From positions 1 to 5,691 of the forward strand of contig CATPBN010000247.1 in assembly GCA_955652635.1 (NCBI GenBank): DNA of 5,691 bases, read 5' to 3'. Under the pieces are notes generated by a model. That model was not told where the DNA came from. It saw nothing but the letters and a program-made list of their open reading frames with translations, and searched no databases. The stretch's first letter is position 1. Every line of letters starts with the position of its first letter. Made by a program: the position numbers and the translations under genes. Shown piece after piece: positions 1 through 5,603 of this stretch. Source of the DNA: an uncultured Gemmatimonadaceae bacterium (GTDB taxonomy: Bacteria > Gemmatimonadota > Gemmatimonadetes > Gemmatimonadales > Gemmatimonadaceae).

Positions 1-1408
1 AAGTCAGTGTGATCAGGGGCGCGGCTTTTCCGCCGCGAACAATCTCCACGCCCGACCCACCTCGACGCAGAATCAGCCTTTCGCCGTTTGGCCCCACGTA
101 CTCGCGCTGATTCGGGACGCTCTCCAGCGACGTCGAGAGCTCACCCACCGGGCGATAGTGCAGGTACTGCGCTGCAACCGGATTGCTGGTCACTTGCTGG
201 AGCGCCAACAATGCTTCCACCGTCGATTCCGCTCCGGCGTTTCGATTCACCTTCAACGGCGTTGGGCCGTCGATCCCATCGAACGTTCGCCCAGTTTTTT
301 CGTCATACATGGTCAGGCTCTCGGGATTGGCGCCGAGAAACCAGGCGGCGGTCAGGCCGGCGAAAACGGCGTAGCGGGGGTCGTTGTCCATTTCCGCCAA
401 GGCCAGGTAGCCATCGACGATGGTGCCGATGCCATAAGAGATCTGCGGATACCACGTCGCTTTTCCGTCGCTCGCGACCTCTGAGGGAATTTGTCCGCCG
501 AGGAGGAAGCGTCCCCATAGGCCGTCCGCCTCCTTTCTCGCCGAAGCACCATAGCCCGATCGACCCAGCGTCTTCTGCGCGGATGCGAGCGCCTCCACGG
601 ACCGCGAACCCCACGCGTGCCAGGCGGCGCCGGGAGCATCGACGTGAGCCCCCCAAGGCGCACTCTGCATCGTGCCGGCAGAGTGCGCTGCGATCAGGTC
701 GGCAGTCCGCTGCCCCAGTGAAGCATACGCCGTTGAGTGCTCGGCCTTTTGCAATGAGAGCACCCCGAGTAAAGCTTCAGATGTGGCCGTTGTCGATTCA
801 CCAATGAGGCGCCCGGCTTCGATCTCGCGCGCCATACGCGAGACGGCACGATCCAGCACCGGGCGCATGCTCTTCAACCGGGTCGAGTCTTTGGGACCGA
901 GCACGCGCACCGCCTCGCCCAGCGCCCAGATGCTCCGCGCAGCCCAATACGACATGCTCTTCCGGCTGCTCGGCGCGTTCCGGTTCAGCCGACCGGTGGA
1001 GTCAATGAAGTTGACGAACTCGCCGTCCCCCTGCTCCATCGCGGTGATGAAGGCAAGCAATCCTAGCGCCTCATCATGCGAGCGGACATCGCCAGTCACC
1101 TCGTAGTCGCGGAGATAAACCACGGCCGCGCGCGCTGCATCGTCGACGCTGGCTATTCCCTCGAATCCGTCGCGCGCGGGCGAGCCGATAAGGCGATAGT
1201 CTGGCGCCTCCGCGTACAGGGAAACGACCCGAACCGGCTGACCTCGGACCACCGCGGTTATGCCGAGGTGGCGAAGGTGGTCGAGGTCGATGGCCAGGGG
1301 CACTGGACCGCGCGGCGCCGCCGTCAATTCTGCGCGCCGGCCGCAGCCGGCGGGAATAACTGCGAGCGCAATGAGCGCGAGCCCGGTCAAAGTTCGCGGT
1401 CCGCTCAT
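1..1408 (-). CDS. Probable lipoprotein with alpha/alpha-toroid (six-hairpin glycosidase-like) domain, C-terminus cut by window edge
   Basis: Reading the minus strand from the ATG at 1406-1408 gives 469 codons with no stop before the window edge. The start lies in an ATGA overlap with the stop of the GH-A hydrolase gene. Residues 5-22 look like a lipoprotein signal: a short charged start, a hydrophobic run and I-P-A-G-Cys22, although Pro at -3 is atypical of a lipobox. The body, about residues 85-410, is mainly helical, with blocks EFVNFID (130-136), SYWAARSIWALGEA (153-166), YGIGTIVDGYLALAEM (325-340), AAWFLGANP (354-362) and NRNAGAESTVEALLAL (388-403). From memory, blocks of this kind (G-x-F-x-NF, RxxWALG, and N-x-GAEST near the end) occur in helical toroid proteins encoded beside glycosyltransferases and GH130 enzymes. 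After about residue 436 the sequence turns beta-rich. A function in glycan processing is inferred from fold and neighbours; no catalytic residue can be assigned. It is certainly coding, but its activity is unknown. Confidence 0.85.
   Translation of the reverse strand, partial: MSGPRTLTGLALIALAVIPAGCGRRAELTAAPRGPVPLAIDLDHLRHLGITAVVRGQPVRVVSLYAEAPDYRLIGSPARDGFEGIASVDDAARAAVVYLRDYEVTGDVRSHDEALGLLAFITAMEQGDGEFVNFIDSTGRLNRNAPSSRKSMSYWAARSIWALGEAVRVLGPKDSTRLKSMRPVLDRAVSRMAREIEAGRLIGESTTATSEALLGVLSLQKAEHSTAYASLGQRTADLIAAHSAGTMQSAPWGAHVDAPGAAWHAWGSRSVEALASAQKTLGRSGYGASARKEADGLWGRFLLGGQIPSEVASDGKATWYPQISYGIGTIVDGYLALAEMDNDPRYAVFAGLTAAWFLGANPESLTMYDEKTGRTFDGIDGPTPLKVNRNAGAESTVEALLALQQVTSNPVAAQYLHYRPVGELSTSLESVPNQREYVGPNGERLILRRGGSGVEIVRGGKAAPLITLT
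1405..1408 (-). other. Stop/start overlap ATGA between GH-A hydrolase and toroid lipoprotein genes
   Basis: The TGA of the hydrolase (1405-1407) overlaps the ATG of the lipoprotein gene (1406-1408). The arrangement supports the chosen lipoprotein start, because a lipoprotein-type signal follows directly, and places both proteins in one translational unit. Confidence 0.8.
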
Positions 1409-2592
1409 GATGCGCTATCCGCGATCCATTTCGCGTAGAGTCGCCCGAAATGCTTCCCCGGCGCGCGATAGTACTCGTCGGCGGTCAGATCCAGCACTCG
1501 GGGAACTACTGGCCCCTTTTTCAAACCGGAGCAGGCATGGGCATCGCGACGCTCCCTGAAATTGCGGAACACCGCAGCCGCGGGCTTCTCGCTCCCGTCG
1601 GCCCGCACCAGCCCGAAGGTGCGCTCCCGTATCGCGGTCGAAATTGGCGGCCGATCAAAGAGAGAGGAGTCGTAATCGCCGTAGCACCACGCGTACGCCC
1701 CGGAAGCGCCGATCCCTACCAAGCGGCTCAGTACCGCGTCGTAGTACTCGGCCGCTTCTTCCTCGGACGCCAGATATTGCTGGAGCGGCCGTCCCAGGAA
1801 ATCGTCGGTGATCGTCTGTCCGGGAGATCCCGGCGGAGCAGTACACAGACCGAACTCCTGCATCAGTGGAGCACGTCCGCGTCCTGAGAGATCAGCAGTC
1901 AGCGCGCACGAGAACGGCACCAGCTCTGGATCGAGAAACGAGCGCGCGCCAGGATAATAAAGCGGATACGCGTGCATCAAGTCTTCGTCGGCCACCTCGC
2001 CGACGTCGTCGACCCGCATGTAGTTCTCCGTCGTCAGCGACGGAAGGTGCGCGCCGATCTGAATCGGCGTGCCCGGAGCGACCCGTCTTATCGCGTTCGC
2101 CAACAGCGACGCCCAGAGCCAGCCAGCGTCTCGAGTTCGTGGCCGCTGAGCATCGTCTATTTCGTTGGCCAGATCGAACGCGCGTATCGAGTCTTCCCCG
2201 GCCAGTGCCCGCGCGCACGTCTCGACCAGCATCGACTGCGTGCGCAGGATCGTCGGATCCGAGAACAGATCGCCGGGCCGGCCGTGTACATCCAACATCC
2301 ACGCCGGCCACCAGAACTTGCCGCTCATGTTGATGACGACGAGCGTGGGCACCACTTTCAGTCCCGCATCCTTCGCCGCGCGCACGACGTCCACGAGGTT
2401 TGCAACCATGTCGGCTGCCACAGTAAGCGGCTTGGGGAGGAAGTCCTGCGCCAGCGTGAACACTCTGACGACGTCGAAGCCCATACCGGCGATCTGTTCC
2501 ATCTCCTCGCGCACCTCGCCAATGTCGAGCTCGCGCCACATGTACATGGCGCTTCGGCGTGGCCAATAATTGATGCCAAGCTCGAACGTCAC
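1405..2592 (-). CDS. Clan GH-A glycoside hydrolase, GH5-like (possible beta-mannosidase or mannanase type)
   Basis: This 395-residue protein looks like a TIM-barrel retaining glycosidase. Visible landmarks in order are GINYWP at 6-11 (first strand), FDVVRVF at 39-45, VVPTLVVINMSG at 80-91, FDLANEID at 139-146 with the usual acid/base pair Asn143-Glu144, HAYPLYYPG at 207-215, LMQEFGL at 243-249 with Glu246 as likely nucleophile, and AYAWCYGDY at 299-307 carrying the conserved late-barrel Trp302. The Asn-Glu then Glu pattern is the clan GH-A signature, and the overall layout resembles GH5-type endo-mannanases. There is no signal peptide, so it is probably cytoplasmic and would act on imported oligosaccharides or intracellular glycosides. 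The start is GTG, 16 nt after the stop of the second GH130 gene; the next Met (residue 16) would remove the first barrel strand, so GTG is preferred. The stop overlaps the next gene's ATG. The clan call is firm; subfamily and linkage are not. The two GH130 neighbours favour a beta-mannoside. Confidence 0.88.
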   Translation of the reverse strand: MTFELGINYWPRRSAMYMWRELDIGEVREEMEQIAGMGFDVVRVFTLAQDFLPKPLTVAADMVANLVDVVRAAKDAGLKVVPTLVVINMSGKFWWPAWMLDVHGRPGDLFSDPTILRTQSMLVETCARALAGEDSIRAFDLANEIDDAQRPRTRDAGWLWASLLANAIRRVAPGTPIQIGAHLPSLTTENYMRVDDVGEVADEDLMHAYPLYYPGARSFLDPELVPFSCALTADLSGRGRAPLMQEFGLCTAPPGSPGQTITDDFLGRPLQQYLASEEEAAEYYDAVLSRLVGIGASGAYAWCYGDYDSSLFDRPPISTAIRERTFGLVRADGSEKPAAAVFRNFRERRDAHACSGLKKGPVVPRVLDLTADEYYRAPGKHFGRLYAKWIADSAS

Positions 2593-2594
2593 GA

Positions 2595-2598
2595 CTCC
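2595..2598 (-). promoter_or_regulatory. Possible Shine-Dalgarno of the GH-A hydrolase, unusually close to its GTG
   Basis: GGAG on the minus strand is followed by only two bases before the GTG start at 2590-2592. That spacing is shorter than normal, so initiation may rely on ribosomes finishing the GH130 gene 16 nt upstream. Confidence 0.35.
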
Positions 2599-2608
2599 GG
2601 CAATCTTT

Positions 2609-3595
2609 TCACAACGGCGACGCGGTGTGTCCGAGCGCGATCTCGTTCTTGATTCCCGCGATAAGCGCGCCCTTGTTCACCCGAGCGCCCCCTACCGAGA
2701 CATCCGCGGCGCCGTAGTAAACCAGCAGATCGTCTCCGAGCTCGACCAGACCCTCGGGGAAAACGACGCGCACACCGTTGATGAAGTTCGCCATGTCCAC
2801 CTGAGGAATCGGTTGCTGCTGGATTTCGTACGGCGCTTCGGGTGCGAGAGCGGGAGCTCCGGAAACGTAGATGACTTTTTCCGGATTAGCGGAGTCGAGC
2901 ACACACCAGCCCATTGAATATACGTTGCCCTCTTCGATCGACGTCGCACCGTGGAAGGGGAACAGCCAGCCGATGTCAGTAGCGATCGGCGGCGCCCCAG
3001 AGCCAACCCGCGAGCTTCGCCACGTGCCGGGCCTCGGGCCGACGAGCGGGACGCCTTCCGCTGGCCAGAGTTCTTCGAGCGCTGAAACCCTTATCAGCTC
3101 GATTCGCGGCATTGGCCTGTGGAGGATGACGTACGTGCCGCCGATCTTCTGCGGAAGAATCACGCAGTTCTTGTTCTCCCCGGTGATGCGCGGGCCGTGA
3201 CGCTGATACCGCTCCGGCTTGAGCAGATCGTCGGTCGTGATCAGGCAAACGCGCGGGCCAGCGGGCGAATATCCGGTATACGTGATCGCGTAAAGTTGGT
3301 CCTGCTCCAGATAGGTGATCCGCGCATCCTCTACTCCCCATTCTTCATATGACGCGTCGCGCGTAATGGCGGGCTTGTCCCTGATCTCGTCGATCCGTTC
3401 GCCATCCGAGGAAAGGGCCAGCGCCAGACAGGAGCGTTTGGTCTCCTCCTCAAAAACGCGAACAAGGAACACGACGCGTCCGCTAGCGCGATCAATGGCA
3501 GCAGCCGGATTGAAGGTGCCTGACGCCCGGACAAAATTGATCTGCGACGGCTTGACGATCGGGTTTGTGGCGAATCGCACGAGCGGCGGAATCAT
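2609..3595 (-). CDS. GH130 family protein, second copy (beta-mannoside phosphorylase or hydrolase)
   Basis: The 328-residue product is a five-bladed beta-propeller protein of the GH130 / PH1107-related family. Motifs in order: TFNPA at 27-31, VVFLVRV at 41-47, WGVEDARIT at 86-94 with the expected general acid Asp90, ILPQKIGGTYVILHRPMP at 146-163, GSGAPP at 198-203, FPFHGA at 212-217, EAPYE at 253-257 and VYYGAADVS at 292-300. Known GH130 enzymes break beta-mannosides, most by phosphorolysis to mannose 1-phosphate and some by hydrolysis. The retained Lys150 and His159-Arg160 are basic residues in the segment I associate with phosphate binding, which favours a phosphorylase, but I cannot prove this. 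The frame stays open upstream to 3925 through the preceding GH130 gene. The ATG at 3593-3595 is chosen because it has a good Shine-Dalgarno and the homology begins there (RFATNPIVKPS resembles SPANPIVTPA of the neighbour). No signal peptide is seen, so it is likely cytoplasmic. Confidence 0.92.
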   Translation of the reverse strand: MIPPLVRFATNPIVKPSQINFVRASGTFNPAAAIDRASGRVVFLVRVFEEETKRSCLALALSSDGERIDEIRDKPAITRDASYEEWGVEDARITYLEQDQLYAITYTGYSPAGPRVCLITTDDLLKPERYQRHGPRITGENKNCVILPQKIGGTYVILHRPMPRIELIRVSALEELWPAEGVPLVGPRPGTWRSSRVGSGAPPIATDIGWLFPFHGATSIEEGNVYSMGWCVLDSANPEKVIYVSGAPALAPEAPYEIQQQPIPQVDMANFINGVRVVFPEGLVELGDDLLVYYGAADVSVGGARVNKGALIAGIKNEIALGHTASPL

Positions 3596-3601
3596 GATCT
3601 G

Positions 3602-3607
3602 TTCCCC
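3602..3607 (-). promoter_or_regulatory. Shine-Dalgarno of the second GH130 gene
   Basis: On the minus strand GGGGAA stands 6 nt before the ATG at 3593-3595. It decides the start of this gene: the frame is open for 110 more codons upstream, but that stretch is Arg-rich, unlike GH130, and lies antiphase over the preceding gene. It sits in the 47-nt gap 3596-3642, where I see no terminator hairpin. Confidence 0.6.
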
Positions 3608-3642
3608 ATCGGCACTATGAAACGCATCGCTGCCTCGCCACC

Positions 3643-4707
3643 CTACGCGAGTCCCGACAGAATCCCGTCGAGCGAAAGATCCGCGACGGCAGTGACGCCG
3701 TCGGCAGCGCCGTAGTAGATGCGCACCAGATCGCCCTCGACGAGCGCCCCGCAGGTAAATACCACGCTCCCGAAAAAGCCTTCGCGCTCGTATGGAGTCT
3801 CCGGACGCAGGATCGCCTCGCGCGAGCGGCCGATCACCTTCGACGGATCGTGCTGGTCGAGGAGCAGCGCTCCCAGGGAGTAAGTGGGAGGCGACCCGGT
3901 GACGCCGTGATAAATCGCCAGCCACGCATCCTGTCGATTGGCGCGCACCTTGAACGGAACCGCGCCCCCGCCAATTTTCACGTCATCCCAGTTGCCCGGG
4001 CGCGCTGTCGCGACAAGCCGGTGGTCGCCCCACGACAGCAGATCGGGCGACGTGGCAATCCAGATCGCCGGGTGTCCCAACCCCTCCGGCATCGGACGGT
4101 GCAGCGCGACGTAGCGCCCGCCGATCTTCTCCGGAAATATCGCCACATCGCGGTTCGGGGGCGGAAAGATGATCCCGTGCCGCTCGAACGACTTGAAGTC
4201 CTTCGTCGAAGCGAGACCCGTGGCAATTCCGCGGTCGGATACCGCCGTGTAGTTGATCCAGTAGGTGCCGTCGAGGTGCGTGATGCGCGCGTCTTCGATC
4301 CCGAACGACTCGTACGCGCTGTCCGGACCGAACGTCGGCAATCCGTCCACCTCGAAGTGAATGCCGTCAGTGGACCTTGCGATTCGGAGGTGGGATATCG
4401 ACGTCAGCCACGTGCGCCCCTGATGTACGATGAGCCTCGAATCGCTTAAGTCCGGACCCTTCTCGTTTGCCGGCCATCGCTTGATCTCGAGACGACGCGT
4501 CTCCGCGTTGTAGAACGGCGCCGCGGCGATGCTGGAGGAGGCTTTGTGTGGGGCCTCTGATATCCGCACCAGCAGAATGACTTCATCCTGGTGGCGGGTG
4601 ACACCCGGATTGAACGCCCCAACCACTTCCAGATCCGGCCTCGAGGGTAGGACCATTGCCGGAGTTACGATCGGATTTGCCGGAGACCGGCTAGCGGCCA
4701 CGCTCAA
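3643..4707 (-). CDS. GH130 family beta-mannoside phosphorylase-like protein, first copy
   Basis: This 354-residue protein shows the GH130 five-bladed propeller pattern: ANPIVTPA at 10-17, AFNPGVT at 31-37, VILLVRISE at 43-51, FGIEDARITHLDGTYWINYT at 135-154 with the expected general acid Asp139, IFPEKIGGRYVALHRPMP at 190-207, KIGGGAVP at 244-251, AIYHGV at 264-269, ETPYE at 303-307 and RIYYGAADG at 329-337. Family members act on beta-linked mannosides, mostly releasing mannose 1-phosphate. Lys194 and His203-Arg204 agree with a phosphorylase, but the acceptor sugar and linkage are not readable. The protein lacks a signal peptide and is probably cytoplasmic. The start is TTG at 4705-4707, overlapping the TGA of the isomerase gene by 4 nt; a GTG two codons later (4699-4701) is an alternative. 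No strong Shine-Dalgarno precedes either, which suggests translational coupling. It pairs with the next gene as a diverged paralogue of similar length. Confidence 0.93.
   Translation of the reverse strand: MSVAASRSPANPIVTPAMVLPSRPDLEVVGAFNPGVTRHQDEVILLVRISEAPHKASSSIAAAPFYNAETRRLEIKRWPANEKGPDLSDSRLIVHQGRTWLTSISHLRIARSTDGIHFEVDGLPTFGPDSAYESFGIEDARITHLDGTYWINYTAVSDRGIATGLASTKDFKSFERHGIIFPPPNRDVAIFPEKIGGRYVALHRPMPEGLGHPAIWIATSPDLLSWGDHRLVATARPGNWDDVKIGGGAVPFKVRANRQDAWLAIYHGVTGSPPTYSLGALLLDQHDPSKVIGRSREAILRPETPYEREGFFGSVVFTCGALVEGDLVRIYYGAADGVTAVADLSLDGILSGLA
4704..4707 (-). other. Stop/start overlap TTGA between isomerase-like gene and first GH130 gene
   Basis: The TGA of the isomerase-like gene (4704-4706) shares bases with the TTG start (4705-4707) of the GH130 gene. 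Such overlaps usually mark re-initiation by the same ribosome and tie the output of the two genes together. Confidence 0.65.
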
Positions 4708-5603
4708 ACCCGGCAGAGCCGGACCGCTTCAGCGAGCGAGGTGCGTGGATCGTGAGTGGGCACGAACTCCTGCGCCACGTATCCCGAGAATCCTGTTTCG
4801 GCGATTGCTCGCATGATCGCCGGGTAATTCAGCTCCTGTGACCCATCGATCTCGTGTCTGCCCGGGACTCCGCCTGTGTGGAAGTGCGCGATGTACTGGT
4901 GATTGTCGCGAATCGTGCGGATCACGTCGCCTTCCATGATCTGCATGTGGTAGATGTCGTAAAGAAGCTTGAACCGCTCGGACGCGAGCTGTTTCACGAG
5001 CGCCACGCCCCAGGTGGTGTGGTCGCACTGATAATCGGGGTGGTCCTGCCTTGAATTGAGCAGCTCCATGCACAGCGTTACCCCATGTCGCTCTGCCAGG
5101 GGAAGGAGCGGAGCCAGTCCGCGCGCGCATGTCTCGCGTCCCTCGACGTCATCCATCCCGTCCCGGTTTCCGGAAAAGCAGATCACATTCGGAACTCCCG
5201 CAGCGGCAGCGAGCGGGATCGCACGCTGATAAGCTGGTATCAGCCAGGCATGGTTCTCCACGCGGTTGAAGCCTTGTGTCAGCCGGGTGCGTGGGTCGGG
5301 CACCGTCGCGTAGCCCATGGCGCAGGTGAGCCCGTACCGTTTGGGAACCGCCCATTCATCGGGCTCGAGCAGCTCCACCGAATCGAGTCCGAGTTCGCGC
5401 GCCATCTGCGACAGCTGGTCGAGTGTGAATTGGTGGAAGGGCCAGCGAGTCACTGAGAGCTTGAATCGAGAACCTGGACGGACCGCACCGTGATCGAGTG
5501 CCGTGCGCGCGTTGGCAAATCCCGGGGTCGCGCCCTGCGCATTCTTTGCGCGAATCAGCCCTGCTGCCCCGGCGCCGGCGACGAGAAAATCCCGCCGGTT
5601 CAT
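4704..5603 (-). CDS. Tat-signalled xylose isomerase-like TIM-barrel protein (hydroxypyruvate isomerase family)
   Basis: The 299-residue product starts with NRRDFLVAGAGAAGLI (residues 2-17), a twin-arginine export signal: Arg3-Arg4-x-Phe-Leu followed by a weakly hydrophobic Ala/Gly run. Arg18 and Lys20 follow, and no clean A-x-A cleavage site is visible. The mature part is a sugar-phosphate isomerase/epimerase-like barrel. Candidate metal ligands and catalytic residues lie in LCMELLNS (177-184, Glu180), LLYDIYHMQ (213-221, Asp216), IAHFHTGG (238-245, His242) and VAQEF (276-280, Glu279). The E-D-H-E set at strand ends is the usual divalent-metal site of this superfamily, and YDIYHMQ with HFHTGGVPGRHE strongly resembles hydroxypyruvate isomerase relatives. 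The true substrate is unknown; a periplasmic isomerase or epimerase acting on a free sugar or glycoside fits the operon better than hydroxypyruvate. The ATG overlaps the upstream TGA (ATGA), and its own Shine-Dalgarno is weak (GGCGGT, 6 nt before). The stop overlaps the start of the first GH130 gene. Confidence 0.9.
   Translation of the reverse strand: MNRRDFLVAGAGAAGLIRAKNAQGATPGFANARTALDHGAVRPGSRFKLSVTRWPFHQFTLDQLSQMARELGLDSVELLEPDEWAVPKRYGLTCAMGYATVPDPRTRLTQGFNRVENHAWLIPAYQRAIPLAAAAGVPNVICFSGNRDGMDDVEGRETCARGLAPLLPLAERHGVTLCMELLNSRQDHPDYQCDHTTWGVALVKQLASERFKLLYDIYHMQIMEGDVIRTIRDNHQYIAHFHTGGVPGRHEIDGSQELNYPAIMRAIAETGFSGYVAQEFVPTHDPRTSLAEAVRLCRV

Noticed and set aside
88..807. Plus-strand 239-residue open frame
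   Set aside because: It lies antisense to the toroid lipoprotein gene and encodes an Arg/Pro/Ser-rich low-complexity product typical of shadow frames in high-GC DNA.
1892..2566. Minus-strand 224-residue frame inside the GH-A gene
   Set aside because: It is an out-of-frame shadow with an Arg/Gly-rich composition; the real frame carries the Asn-Glu and Glu catalytic motifs.
1866..2652. Overlapping plus-strand frames of 155 and 226 residues (1866-2333 and 1972-2652)
   Set aside because: They lie antisense to the GH-A hydrolase, whose motifs are unambiguous; the plus-strand products show no recognisable domain.
3596..3642. The 47-nt gap between the GH130 genes as a terminator or promoter
   Set aside because: No GC-rich hairpin with a T-run and no convincing -35/-10 pair was visible; only a Shine-Dalgarno can be supported.
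3596..3925. N-terminal extension of the second GH130 frame, 110 codons upstream of its ATG
   Set aside because: It overlaps the first GH130 gene in another frame, is Arg-rich with no GH130 similarity, and a good Shine-Dalgarno plus the homology start support the ATG at 3595.
3850..4449. Plus-strand 199-residue open frame
   Set aside because: It is antisense to the first GH130 gene, rich in Arg and Val, and has no ribosome-binding site or motif that I could support.
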